Below, piece after piece: positions 7,963-17,360 of a DNA stretch of 64,000 nucleotides (its first letter is position 1; every line of letters starts with the position of its first letter). The translations under genes were made by a program, and so were the position numbers. Under the pieces are notes generated by a model that made no database searches, was not told the DNA's origin, and worked only from the letters and a program-made list of their open reading frames with translations. The DNA is from Clostridiales bacterium (GTDB lineage Bacteria; Bacillota; Clostridia; Lachnospirales; Lachnospiraceae). The stretch lies in the NCBI GenBank assembly GCA_020860715.1, contig JAJBTU010000013.1, forward strand, positions 62,001 to 126,000, in the 5' to 3' direction.

Positions 7963-9423
7963 TTAAAAGTGAAATTTCTCCTCAGGCCACTCCAGTTTCA
8001 TGCCGTCGGAAAAATCCCGGTAGATCGTCTCATACGTCTTTTTCGTATCTTCAATGCGGTATTTCCCCATCACGCGCCGGTAGCCGTTCTCTCCCATCTC
8101 GCGGCGGCGCCCGGGATTTCTCGCCATGTCCACCATTGCCCGCGCGATCTCCTCCACATTCATGATATGGGTGAGGATCCCCGCCTGACCAAATCCGTCG
8201 TCTTCTCCGTAGATCAGACCGTAGCAGTTGCCCACATCTGTCGCGATCACCGGCCGGTGCGCGGCATAACTCTCCAGGATCGTGAGCGGCTGGCCTTCGC
8301 TGATGCTGGTCAGGATCGTCACATCCATGCGTCCGAGATAATCCTTGACATCGATCCTGCCGGTAAAGATCACGTCAGAAACACCAAGCGCTTCTACCAG
8401 ATCAAAACACTCCTGCGCGTAAGTCTTGTCTTCATCGCAGGGACCCATGATCCAGAGCTTCATATCCGGCTCCATCCTTTTTGCAAAGGCAAACGCCTGG
8501 ATCATCGTCTTTACATCCTTGATCGGCGTCACGCGCAGCACCGCCCCGATATTCAGAATGTCTTTCTCATCCTCCGGCTTGCCCGGAAGATCCATGAGGC
8601 GCTTCGTATTGATGCCGTTCGGCGTCACCATCGTCTTTTCCGGCGGGCAGCCCAGTTCGATCTGAAGTTCCCGCGCGTGCGCAAACAGGCTCGTGACCAG
8701 ATCGGCCCTCTGATAGGCCAGATCAGACAGTTTGTGAAACTGGTCGATCCAGATATTTTTATAAATGCCGGTGACCCACTTTGCCTTGATCAGCTCTTCC
8801 TCGCGCTCTCTGGTGTAGATCCCGTGCTCCGAGATCATCAGGCGGCAGCCGTAAAAATGCTTCGCCATACTTCCCAAGACGCCCGAATATCCGGTCGCCA
8901 CACAATGATACAGATCCGCTTTCGGCACCTCCGACTGCATCGTGAGGAACAGTGGAAGATAGATGGAGCGCATTGTCCACAGAAAATCCGAAAACACGAT
9001 CTGGGAATAATTCAGCCGGTAGCAGTCTGTCACCGCCTGCAGGAAATCCTCACCCATCAGAAGTTCATCAATCGAAAGGTCCTTCCGGTGCATCAGGTCA
9101 AACAATGTATCCCAGTCCGTCGCCTGGTTCAGAATCAGGCTGCGAAGCGCCTGATATTCATTTCGTTTCAGTCGTTTTGTATGGCGTTTGCCGCTTTTTC
9201 CACTCCAGTCCTGATCCTCCAGATATACCGCGTGTACCTCCGTGACATTTTCCGGCATGGTATAAGCGAATTTGTTCCCAACAGAACGGTTGGCCACCAC
9301 CGCCAGCACGATAAATTCATGATTCGGGAGAGACTGAATCAGGCTGTGCACCCATCCGGAAACGCCGCCGACCACGTATGGGTAACACCCCTCCGCCACA
9401 ATACAGATCTTCGTCGCCGACAC
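7963..9423 (-). CDS. pelF: PelF-like glycosyltransferase (GT4, Pel synthase)
   Basis: The 486-residue protein carries KICIVAEGCYPYVVGGVSGW, the hallmark N-terminus of PelF, the cytoplasmic polymerase of Pel. EGQPLTILESY gives the EX7E motif of the retaining GT4 fold and HRPVIATDVGNC follows as in PelF. No membrane segment is seen. In characterised systems PelF uses UDP-linked N-acetylhexosamine and works with PelD, PelE and PelG. The start is odd: the frame opens with GTG at 9423, but a perfect AGGAGG overlaps that GTG directly, so the true start may be a non-ATG codon slightly downstream. The upstream gene ends 12 bases before it, suggesting coupling. Confidence 0.92.
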   Translation of the reverse strand: MSATKICIVAEGCYPYVVGGVSGWVHSLIQSLPNHEFIVLAVVANRSVGNKFAYTMPENVTEVHAVYLEDQDWSGKSGKRHTKRLKRNEYQALRSLILNQATDWDTLFDLMHRKDLSIDELLMGEDFLQAVTDCYRLNYSQIVFSDFLWTMRSIYLPLFLTMQSEVPKADLYHCVATGYSGVLGSMAKHFYGCRLMISEHGIYTREREEELIKAKWVTGIYKNIWIDQFHKLSDLAYQRADLVTSLFAHARELQIELGCPPEKTMVTPNGINTKRLMDLPGKPEDEKDILNIGAVLRVTPIKDVKTMIQAFAFAKRMEPDMKLWIMGPCDEDKTYAQECFDLVEALGVSDVIFTGRIDVKDYLGRMDVTILTSISEGQPLTILESYAAHRPVIATDVGNCYGLIYGEDDGFGQAGILTHIMNVEEIARAMVDMARNPGRRREMGENGYRRVMGKYRIEDTKKTYETIYRDFSDGMKLEWPEEKFHF

Positions 9424-9435
9424 CTCCTGAGTTTT

Positions 9436-11391
9436 TTATTCATAGTAATACAATTCTGTCGAATTTTCCAGTTTTATTTCAACATTTTGCTCATTTATTT
9501 CAATTAAATAGACGTCTGTTTCAATTTCCTCATAACTGCCGCATGATATGGACACAATTTTCTCTCCGTTCGTCCGCAGCAGAAACCACGCAGTGCCGGA
9601 AAGCCCCTCTACCGTAAGAGAAATCGTATCTTCTGTCCGTTCATCCGAGAAATCCAGCGCAAGGAACTGACGAACTCTCTCATCACTCTCGGAGATCGTC
9701 GTATATGCAAAATCAGAAAACGGTTTCCACCAGGTTCCGATGTTGCTCGAAAAATCCTCATACAGATTTTCCCAGTAGTCTTCTGCATCTTCAGGCCAGA
9801 GCACACGGCCCAGGTCCAGGGAAACCGTCGTATACCCCAGAGCCGTCTCCATGGCCCGAAGATTCAGATCGTCAGAAAACGTATGCGTATAGGCGTCATC
9901 GGTGATTCCCTGCACGGTCGTTGTCTCATTGACATAGTTCAGCAGATAAGAATCCTCCGTATCCGCGGCTACGATGGTGCGCACATTCTCCAGATACGTC
10001 CCGGCAGCCGCCTCCCCGGTGAGCGCCGCTGCTTCAGCAAGCTGTCCTTCACCGGCATAGAGCACACTGTAGGCATAGCTGCTTCCGGCCGACGCCCAGA
10101 AAGCCGCGTCCTGCTCTGCCGCGTCCGCCAGAGAAGCAGAGTCTGTCCTCCAGAGTGAAAGACCGACTTCCCCCTCCTGTTCCTTTATGTATTTCAGATA
10201 ATAGGTCAGATCATCCGCAGACGGCGCCGACAGACTGTCCGAAGCTGTCCGCACAGAAAGAAGACAGGTCATCACAAATCCTGAGTCCTGCGAAATCGCC
10301 GCGAGTCCCGGAAACAGGACATCCCGGAACAGCTTGCGTGAATCCCGGCTGTAAACCTCCTGAATCTGTGACTCGTTCTCGGAAGTAAGCGACGGCCCAT
10401 TGATGATCACCAGATTCTGCGCATTGACGACCGGGTAAATCTCATAGCTTCCCGCCTCCGACATCATTGCCGAAAGAAAACCGATCCCTGCCGTTCCCTC
10501 CAGATAGTCTCCGCACACTGCAAATACATAGGCATTCCCATAGGACGAGCGCCAGATCAGAGCCGGGTAGGGGTCCTTCTCCGAATCTGCCTCCTCCAGC
10601 ATCCCGGCCATGTAGACTTTTGTTCTGGAGCCCGTCTGATACCATGGCACTTCCAGATCCAGATCCTGCCGCTCCTCATCCTCTTCATCGTTCACGGTAT
10701 ATTCCGCTCTTCCGCCGATCAGAAAGCCGTCAAAAAGCTGTACCCCGTCCAGCGTACACGATTCCTCACGGATCTGACGGATCCCGAGCAGATCGATCAG
10801 ATCCTCATTCTGCTGTATCACGGTCACATCCGGAAGGCTGCAGAAGATCATCGTAATGCCTTCTTCAGCCAGATCAAGCAGCAGTTCCATATCGGTATCG
10901 CAGTCCAGATACTCCGAATTGATCAGCAGCACCTCCGGCGTCTCTTCCCGACGCGCATACCACGAAGAAAGACTCTGATACGAGATGAGATCCCGTTTCG
11001 TATAAAAACACCATTCCTGCACCGTTTCCCCCAGCGCGTCCCCGCGCAGGTCACCGAGATACACCGCCAGATCCGACGTACTGTCCACACTCCTGCCTGC
11101 CGTCGTGTCCGTGCCCTCTCCCGTATCACTCCCGGTCCCGGACACCGCAGCAGCTTCATCATCCGATCCGTCCACCTCATCATCTGAACTTTCTGCCCCT
11201 CCGTCTGTCATGCCGGCTGTCTCTTCCGCGCTCCATACATCCGATTGTGTCAGCACTTCTTCCTCCGTGGAGGCATACTCGTTCGTATCATAATCGTTCC
11301 AGTAATCTCTGGCTGCCCCGCAAAGCATAAAAAGGAAGAAAATGACCGCCATCATGATCACGATGGTCATATAATTCCGTCTTGATATCAT
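9436..11391 (-). CDS. DUF2194-like anchored extracellular protein
   Basis: The 651-residue protein has an uncleaved signal anchor (about 8-25), an acidic Ser/Thr/Asp/Glu-rich linker (about 40-105), then a large mostly soluble domain. The segment VLLINSEYLDCDTDMELLLD and later VYMAGMLEE, WRSSYGNAYVFAVCGDYLEG and FVMTCLLSVRT recall DUF2194 proteins, which are found beside PelF-type enzymes in Gram-positive bacteria and share features with the deacetylase/hydrolase fold. I do not see an Asp-His-His metal site, so enzymatic activity is uncertain. From its place between the large membrane protein and pelF it could fill the role of PelA or act as an extracellular scaffold. Start ATG 11391 follows AAAGGAGGAG. 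Confidence 0.65.
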   Translation of the reverse strand: MISRRNYMTIVIMMAVIFFLFMLCGAARDYWNDYDTNEYASTEEEVLTQSDVWSAEETAGMTDGGAESSDDEVDGSDDEAAAVSGTGSDTGEGTDTTAGRSVDSTSDLAVYLGDLRGDALGETVQEWCFYTKRDLISYQSLSSWYARREETPEVLLINSEYLDCDTDMELLLDLAEEGITMIFCSLPDVTVIQQNEDLIDLLGIRQIREESCTLDGVQLFDGFLIGGRAEYTVNDEEDEERQDLDLEVPWYQTGSRTKVYMAGMLEEADSEKDPYPALIWRSSYGNAYVFAVCGDYLEGTAGIGFLSAMMSEAGSYEIYPVVNAQNLVIINGPSLTSENESQIQEVYSRDSRKLFRDVLFPGLAAISQDSGFVMTCLLSVRTASDSLSAPSADDLTYYLKYIKEQEGEVGLSLWRTDSASLADAAEQDAAFWASAGSSYAYSVLYAGEGQLAEAAALTGEAAAGTYLENVRTIVAADTEDSYLLNYVNETTTVQGITDDAYTHTFSDDLNLRAMETALGYTTVSLDLGRVLWPEDAEDYWENLYEDFSSNIGTWWKPFSDFAYTTISESDERVRQFLALDFSDERTEDTISLTVEGLSGTAWFLLRTNGEKIVSISCGSYEEIETDVYLIEINEQNVEIKLENSTELYYYE

Positions 11392-11512
11392 CCGGCCGTC
11401 TCCTCCTTTCCTGTTTGCCTGCAGGTTTCTCCCTGGCGCGCCTTAAGATCCCTCTCCGTCTCTGCGCAGAGCAGTCTCTATGGCCTCCCATGTCTCCCTG
11501 CCATACCATTTC

Positions 11513-13897
11513 TCAGCTGTACACGTTATTGTATCCGTAATCAATCGCAAAATTATAGAGATAATACGTATTCTGTTCTATATAGTAGCACACAAATTCA
11601 TCCGTCTCATAATAAACCTGAAACTCATTCGGATACAGTTCCATATAGGCCTGCGCCCAGTAATACATGCGCGACATCATGATCCAGCGGTTTTCCAGCT
11701 GATAGATCACCGTGCTGGAGCCATAAGGAAGGGCTTGTTCCGCACCTTCCTCTGATATGGCCTGTCCGCTGCCCTCATAGCCTTCAAGATAATAATCAAT
11801 CGGCACCTTTTCAATGAAAAAATACACATACTGTGTCGGTATCGTGATAAGTGCATGTTCCCCTGCCGCCTCCATCCTGTACAGAAAATCGCTGATCTCA
11901 TAATGGTAGCCGTGGCCCTCCCCCATCCGCAGTTCATCGTTCGCAGAACAGATGGTCCAGGTAAAATCCCTGTTGTCCCGGATGATATTGGTCAGACAGG
12001 TAACTGCTCCATTGGTGCCAAACGCTCCATTCATATAAGCATTGCGTACATTGCCGCTTTGCACTGTTGCCGTAACACCCAACACAATGCAAAGTACCAT
12101 TGCCATGTTTTTAACACGCCCGTTTTTCAGCCAGACGGTCAGGATATCCCACAGAATATCCGCCAGTAAGACAAGTACAGCTGCAAAAATATAAGCCAGA
12201 TAAATACTGCAGCGCGACTCATCCATCAGAGTCGGTAGACCCAGCTGCGGCGATGCGAGCACGATCACGAGAACATCCAGACAGATGCCGGCAGAGAGCA
12301 GTCTGGCCCCGCTCTCCCGCCATGAGCCGGACAGAAGCAAAAGCGCCCCCAGCAGCGGAACTGCCGCCAGCAGGAACATAAAAGGAGCCGCCAGACCGGA
12401 AGCCTCTTCATTAAAAAATTGATCTATGATCTGAGTCTGGATCGTCTCAACGATCGTCCATACCCGTTCCGGAAGCAGCGTCAGGGTTGTTTCCTCCCCG
12501 GCGGATATGTCCGCAGATGTCGTCTTTGTTCCGCCCTGCCAGGAATCCGACGCAGAAACGATATCCGCGGATGTCTCCGATTCTTCTTCTGTCGTTTCTG
12601 TTATTTCGGCTGCTGTCTCCTCTGTTGTCTCATCCATCATCTCGTCCGTCATCTCATACCTGGATGTCTCTGAGGCCTCTGTCTCCTCTTCATCGGCAGA
12701 ATCTGCACTGATGATACTCATCCCCCACTGAAGGGAACCCTCCAGCGGCGTTCCCATAGCCACCGCGATCCCCATTGGCAGAACCGCGAGAAAAACGCTT
12801 AAAATACCGGTAATCATGACACGCCCAAAATACTGTTTCCGGAACAGCCGGAAGAAATACCCCACTGCTATCGCTGCACAAAAAATACCCGCGATCATCG
12901 TATTATAAAAATGAGCGGAAATCGTCATGGAAAACGCGATCCCAAATGCCACCAGACAAGTCAGGGAACTCTGACCCTCTGTTATGGCACCCTGTTCCAG
13001 TTCCTCTTTTTTTCTCTGAAAAAATAAAAAAAGGAAAAAAATCGACGGCAGAATAAAAAGCATACCAAATTCCTGCGGAAGTGAAGAGAAAAACCGCAGA
13101 TATGCATTCGACACAAAAATATCCAATCCCGCATAAATGGCTACGCCGGCATAGGGCAGATAACGGTTTTTACAGCAGACCTTTAAAAACACCAGCAGAG
13201 AATAATGAACCAGAAGCGTCTGCACCAGGCAGAATACCCGCAGCAGCACATAGGTATCCAGACCGGTTACCGTATGGAGATAATAAATGATACAGTGAAA
13301 GCCAAACGGGTAAACACCCGCCACAAAGAGTTCCCCCTGGCTCATGCTGTTGATCCAGTAATTGTGAACAATAATATCGGAAGCTCCGTACGCATAATTT
13401 ATGAGCAGATTCCTGCCATACTGCCAGAAAACCAGCACTGTCACCGCCGCAAACGCAATCCATTCTGTTCGTCTTCCCTTTACCCGTACACCGATAAAGC
13501 GGAATCCGCGCCGAATCTGTTTCCCGATGAAGCGGAAGATCCGCAGGAGAAATGTCCGCGTTCCCATCTGTCCGTCAAGCAAAAGCTGCAGAACCCGCCC
13601 CCGCGCCAGAAGCAGCGCGCGCCCGTTTCTCCGGTTGATCAGGAAGTCCATCCCCAGATACAAAATGCAGGTTCCGATCGTCAGCGTCGCCCGATTCGAA
13701 ATATGGAGCAGCTGCAGCGCAAAGACCAGATTCATCAGAGAAAAATTCCCCACCAGAAGATAAAAGAAGAACCGGACAGACAGGCCAAATCCGGATACCT
13801 TCCGGTGAAAAATAAGCGCAGGGATACCTGCAGTCAGCACAAGATACCAGAACAGTGTTGCGCTAAACTGTAAAACTGTCAGCACTTTCATGGACAT
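11513..13897 (-). CDS. Large polytopic membrane protein of the Pel-like operon
   Basis: The 794-residue protein has at least ten hydrophobic segments: about four in the first 100 residues, a basic cytoplasmic stretch (IRRGFRFIGVRVKGRRTEW), then further segments up to about 690. Between them lies an acidic Thr/Glu-rich loop (about residues 400-475, rich in EET and TTEE), and the last 150 residues are soluble. A GT-C-like arrangement is possible (long membrane core plus C-terminal soluble domain), but I cannot identify a catalytic Asp/Glu loop with certainty. I do not recognise a named family. It sits between pelE and the DUF2194-like gene, all in one direction with short gaps, so it is very likely part of synthesis or export of this polymer. 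Confidence 0.7.
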   Translation of the reverse strand: MSMKVLTVLQFSATLFWYLVLTAGIPALIFHRKVSGFGLSVRFFFYLLVGNFSLMNLVFALQLLHISNRATLTIGTCILYLGMDFLINRRNGRALLLARGRVLQLLLDGQMGTRTFLLRIFRFIGKQIRRGFRFIGVRVKGRRTEWIAFAAVTVLVFWQYGRNLLINYAYGASDIIVHNYWINSMSQGELFVAGVYPFGFHCIIYYLHTVTGLDTYVLLRVFCLVQTLLVHYSLLVFLKVCCKNRYLPYAGVAIYAGLDIFVSNAYLRFFSSLPQEFGMLFILPSIFFLFLFFQRKKEELEQGAITEGQSSLTCLVAFGIAFSMTISAHFYNTMIAGIFCAAIAVGYFFRLFRKQYFGRVMITGILSVFLAVLPMGIAVAMGTPLEGSLQWGMSIISADSADEEETEASETSRYEMTDEMMDETTEETAAEITETTEEESETSADIVSASDSWQGGTKTTSADISAGEETTLTLLPERVWTIVETIQTQIIDQFFNEEASGLAAPFMFLLAAVPLLGALLLLSGSWRESGARLLSAGICLDVLVIVLASPQLGLPTLMDESRCSIYLAYIFAAVLVLLADILWDILTVWLKNGRVKNMAMVLCIVLGVTATVQSGNVRNAYMNGAFGTNGAVTCLTNIIRDNRDFTWTICSANDELRMGEGHGYHYEISDFLYRMEAAGEHALITIPTQYVYFFIEKVPIDYYLEGYEGSGQAISEEGAEQALPYGSSTVIYQLENRWIMMSRMYYWAQAYMELYPNEFQVYYETDEFVCYYIEQNTYYLYNFAIDYGYNNVYS

Positions 13898-13959
13898 GCA
13901 GCCATCCCCCTTCTCTCTTTCTCATTGACCGGTCTGCCTGTTGTTCCGTCCGCTTATAC

Positions 13960-14928
13960 TTACGTACTGAACATGCGGATCAGTTCCAGCGTCTCATTGT
14001 CTATGACGATATCGGAATGTTTGAGTTCTTCAAGCGCCGCAAAAAACTTTTCCTTCCATCCGGCACTGTAATACAGCTTCAGACGGCTGGTAAAGGAGGA
14101 AAGCTGCTCCGGGTACAATTCAAACGCACGGCCGCACCATTCCTCCGCCCGCTCATATTCCTCAATCTCAGTCAGGCGCAGAACGACCGATTCACAGAAA
14201 TCACTCTCCATCGCTCCCGGCTTTTCCTGATACAGGATCTCACACACTTCGTCCATCTCCCGGACAAAGGTCTCCTGCTCCAGCCCGGTAAAAACATGCT
14301 GAGCCAGCACCTGATCCATATAAGTGATCAGCAGAGCCGCCGCCTCGGCGGCGCTTTCCCCTGCTTCTTTTGCCTCTTTGATCTGTGTATAAAGTTTCTG
14401 CACATAGGCACGAAAATCATTCAGCTGATCCCGCAGCACAGAGGCAGCGTAATGAGAAGTCTCCGAATCCTCACTGTTTAAGGCCAGCGCGATCGAGGCC
14501 AGCGAATTCTGGATATCACCGCGAATAACATTGAGCATCAGACCGCGCAGACTGGCCGTGTCGCTGACCGCCAGAGCCTCCTCCATCGGCACCAGATTAC
14601 TCTCTCTCTCCACATCGGCCAGCAAAAGAGAATGGACCCTCTGCTTGCTGAACATGACGTCACTGAGTTCCACCTCCCTGTGCATCAGCACATGGTGAAA
14701 AATAGTCCCAAACAGATAGAACAGCGGCCCAACCACCGGACAGAGCAGCATGACGACCATATTAATCACATACTGTGTGACGCCGTCTTTTTTCCGATAC
14801 AGGCAGATCCCGAGGATCAGATACAGCAGGGCGACCAGGGCATTGATAAGCAGCAGAAATACAAACCAGCGGGGTATCTGCATCTGCAGTATCCCGGTCT
14901 GTTCTATCTTCCGCAGAATCTCCTGCAT
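13960..14928 (-). CDS. pelE: PelE-like membrane/TPR protein
   Basis: The 322-residue protein begins with two transmembrane segments (about 20-45 and 52-75). A helical cytoplasmic region follows, ending in TPR-like helices such as ERAEEWCGRAFELYPEQLSS. Two membrane spans plus tetratricopeptide repeats is the layout of PelE, which in the Pel complex contacts PelD and PelG. It stands directly between the pelD-like gene (35 bases) and the large membrane protein (62 bases), the same D-E order as in known pel operons. Sequence similarity to characterised PelE is not obvious by eye, so topology and position carry the assignment. Start ATG 14928 follows a perfect AGGAGG. Confidence 0.7.
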   Translation of the reverse strand: MQEILRKIEQTGILQMQIPRWFVFLLLINALVALLYLILGICLYRKKDGVTQYVINMVVMLLCPVVGPLFYLFGTIFHHVLMHREVELSDVMFSKQRVHSLLLADVERESNLVPMEEALAVSDTASLRGLMLNVIRGDIQNSLASIALALNSEDSETSHYAASVLRDQLNDFRAYVQKLYTQIKEAKEAGESAAEAAALLITYMDQVLAQHVFTGLEQETFVREMDEVCEILYQEKPGAMESDFCESVVLRLTEIEEYERAEEWCGRAFELYPEQLSSFTSRLKLYYSAGWKEKFFAALEELKHSDIVIDNETLELIRMFST

Positions 14929-14963
14929 CCTGCCGCACCTCCTCCCTGTCCTGACGACAGCCT

Positions 14964-17141
14964 TTACAGATCGATACCCCTCTGCACACGCGCGTCCATT
15001 TCCAGCTTTCGGATTCGCTCGAGGACAAATCCTGCCGCGTTCTCATCGGAATTAGACAGCAGCAGATACAGTTTCCCGGACATCACGCCGAGATAATCCG
15101 ACTGCCGGAATACGCCACGGACCTTTTCTGCCGCCTCTTCCATCGTAAACGCTTTGATATCGATCGCGACAAGCGCGCATTCGGTAAGCCCGTGCGTCTG
15201 CGCGGTAAGGTAAGCACGCACCAGCTTTGTAAAGGCTTCCTCCTCCATGATCGGAGTCCCACTGATATACCGCCGGTCCTCCAATGCCTCCAGATAACGG
15301 TTCGCACGCAGCACCGCATTCTGGATCAGATCGCTGATGACGCTTAAAGTGTCCGCCTGAGCAAGCGTCATGCGCTCCCAGGGAAGCCCCCACACCATCA
15401 GGATCAGCTGCATTTCATCCTCCGAGTAAATGCCATACGCCATCATCGGATAACGCTCATCCAGCTTTTTATTGATATAGACACGCCGCTCCTTCAACGC
15501 TTCCGACAGATCGTCCATCTCCAGATACTGGATGGATTTTCCCATCTTCCGCGCCTGCCGCGAGGTCGATGAATACAGACGCGCATACGAACGGTTGGCG
15601 ATCGTGTAAATTGCCACATCCTTGCTCCCCATCAGCTTTGCCACGATATCCGCCGCATAGAACAGCACTTCCTCCGGCTCGTAATTGTTCAGGCGGGAGG
15701 TAACATCATGAACTTTCCCCAGACTGTCTTCCTCGTTGATGATCTGATCAGCCAGCAGATTTTTCATCCTGGCGTTACTGGCGTTGATGTCCGAAATATC
15801 ATCCAACCGACTCTCCATGTAGTGTATTTCCTGCCGATTTTCCTCCTGCATCACATTCAGCCGGTCTTTCATGTAACCTACGATCAGACCAACGATAAAC
15901 AGCTGCGCGATCCAGACATAGGTATTGTAGTCCATCATTACTTCAAAGCCGGTGCGCCCATACATCTGGCGAAAAACATAGCCCAGTATGGAAAGCAGCG
16001 CAGAAAACGTCGCCTGCTGCTGTCCGTGAACCACCGCGAACAGCAGAACGTAGAGCAGATAAAAGTCCAGCTTCGCAAAATATTTGCTGTCCGTCGCGCG
16101 ATTGTTCAGCATAAAGAACGGAATAAAGCAGATCAGATTCTCCACAAAGGGAAGCAGCGCCCAGAAGAGCGCAGCCGATTTCCCGAGAATGCGGCTCAGA
16201 AAATTGTCGCGCACGCCATCTGCGATCAAAAACTCGTTCCGGTGCTTTTTCATATAGATCGCCAGCTGCGTGAACGCCTCCTGCGGCTCATGCCGGATGG
16301 ACTGGCGGAACTCCGCCGCAAACGCTTCGTTGGAAAGCACGACCCGGTGTACGCTGCCGACGGAATTGTCCTCTATCTGCACATCCGGTCCAAGCCTGTC
16401 GCACAGAATCCGGGCAATCTCCATCTGCGTGATCATTTTCGATGAGGAAAGGTTGTACAAAGACTTCCGGTGCGATTCACAGGCACACACCTGATAAATA
16501 AAATCAACCGCGTCCTGAAGGTGCAGCATGGAAACCTGATAGCGGTCGGAAGCAGATATTTTCCCGGTCCTCAGCCCCTCCATACACATTTTTGCACCGA
16601 TATGAAAGCATTCTCCGGCTCTGCGCGGCCTGCTGTACAGATGATCCAGCCGCAGCACGACCACATCCAGATCCATCTGGCGGCTGTAATTCCTGCACTG
16701 CTGCTCCATCTGAGCCAGCGCCATCGCCCGAAATCCACGCGCGCTAGTCGGCGTATCCTCCGTAATGTCTACCGTATAAGAATCCCCGTACACCTCTTCC
16801 GAGGAAAGATAGACCAGCCTCCCGCTCTGGCGCGCGGCAAATGTCGTCAGAATATTCGTAATGCCAAGCGAATAGCGGACCGACTCCTTGCGGGCGTCCG
16901 TCCAGGTATAGTTGGTATCAAATGCCCCCATACAGAGGATCAGCTGCGGATTAATGCTCTCGAACACTTCTTTCAGACAGTCGCTGTCATACGGGAAATA
17001 ATAGTATTCGAAGACCTTCCGGTTCTGGAAATTCTGAAAGCGATGCTCCATCAGCACATAAATCCGATGGCCCTCTTTATTCAGTTTGTCGATCATGGCA
17101 GTCATCAGACTGTTTGCGCCGCCAACCAGCAATACATCCAT
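14964..17141 (-). CDS. pelD: PelD-like c-di-GMP receptor fused to a degenerate SDR domain
   Basis: The 725-residue protein has four parts. Residues 1-305 resemble an extended SDR epimerase (VLLVGGANSL nucleotide loop, LVYLSSEEVYGDS), but the catalytic YxxxK is replaced by FRAMA in SARGFRAMALAQ. Residues about 325-455 hold four transmembrane segments; 500-640 look like a GAF domain. The C-terminus is a GGDEF-like domain whose active motif is SGKLY (about 688-692), preceded at the correct five-residue distance by RQSD (679-682), the RxxD inhibitory c-di-GMP site. A retained I-site with a dead GGDEF is exactly the PelD plan. In the family, c-di-GMP binding here switches on polymer synthesis. It is first in the operon, behind the promoter at 17261. 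Confidence 0.85.
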   Translation of the reverse strand: MDVLLVGGANSLMTAMIDKLNKEGHRIYVLMEHRFQNFQNRKVFEYYYFPYDSDCLKEVFESINPQLILCMGAFDTNYTWTDARKESVRYSLGITNILTTFAARQSGRLVYLSSEEVYGDSYTVDITEDTPTSARGFRAMALAQMEQQCRNYSRQMDLDVVVLRLDHLYSRPRRAGECFHIGAKMCMEGLRTGKISASDRYQVSMLHLQDAVDFIYQVCACESHRKSLYNLSSSKMITQMEIARILCDRLGPDVQIEDNSVGSVHRVVLSNEAFAAEFRQSIRHEPQEAFTQLAIYMKKHRNEFLIADGVRDNFLSRILGKSAALFWALLPFVENLICFIPFFMLNNRATDSKYFAKLDFYLLYVLLFAVVHGQQQATFSALLSILGYVFRQMYGRTGFEVMMDYNTYVWIAQLFIVGLIVGYMKDRLNVMQEENRQEIHYMESRLDDISDINASNARMKNLLADQIINEEDSLGKVHDVTSRLNNYEPEEVLFYAADIVAKLMGSKDVAIYTIANRSYARLYSSTSRQARKMGKSIQYLEMDDLSEALKERRVYINKKLDERYPMMAYGIYSEDEMQLILMVWGLPWERMTLAQADTLSVISDLIQNAVLRANRYLEALEDRRYISGTPIMEEEAFTKLVRAYLTAQTHGLTECALVAIDIKAFTMEEAAEKVRGVFRQSDYLGVMSGKLYLLLSNSDENAAGFVLERIRKLEMDARVQRGIDL

Positions 17142-17260
17142 AGTATCTTCCGCCCCTTACGGTTCCTCACGCTCCCCTGTATCTTTTCTATATCATGTCT
17201 ATATCATGAGCAGCAGAAACGGCCGCGTTCCCTCTCTGCGCTTTTTCATCGTGTCTTTTC

Positions 17261-17289
17261 ATAATAACGAATTCCCGGCTGATTTTCAA
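17261..17289 (-). promoter_or_regulatory. Promoter of the Pel-like operon
   Basis: On the minus strand TTGAAA (17284-17289) and TATTAT (17261-17266) are separated by 17 bases, a good sigma-A promoter. The leader to the pelD start is about 110 bases. It contains a duplicated CATGATATAGA (near 17190-17215) and a 16-codon frame without a ribosome site, and no recognisable riboswitch. Confidence 0.6.
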
Positions 17290-17360
17290 TACTTTTTATA
17301 AAGTGTTCATATTATCCGGCAGATTTTCATTCTTCATTTTGCACATTTTTTGCAAAAGAA

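Noticed and set aside
7561..9507. A 648-codon open frame on the plus strand
   Set aside because: It lies antisense to pelF and parts of its neighbours, has His/Arg/Gln-rich composition with no known motif, and no ribosome site; it mirrors the codon bias of the real genes.
17190..17240. Leader peptide (MKKRREGTRPFLLLMI) before pelD
   Set aside because: No ribosome site and no attenuator-like hairpin follow; likely chance.
17142..17260. c-di-GMP riboswitch in the leader of the Pel-like operon
   Set aside because: I looked for the conserved GEMM core and tetraloop and did not find them; only a duplicated CATGATATAGA is present.
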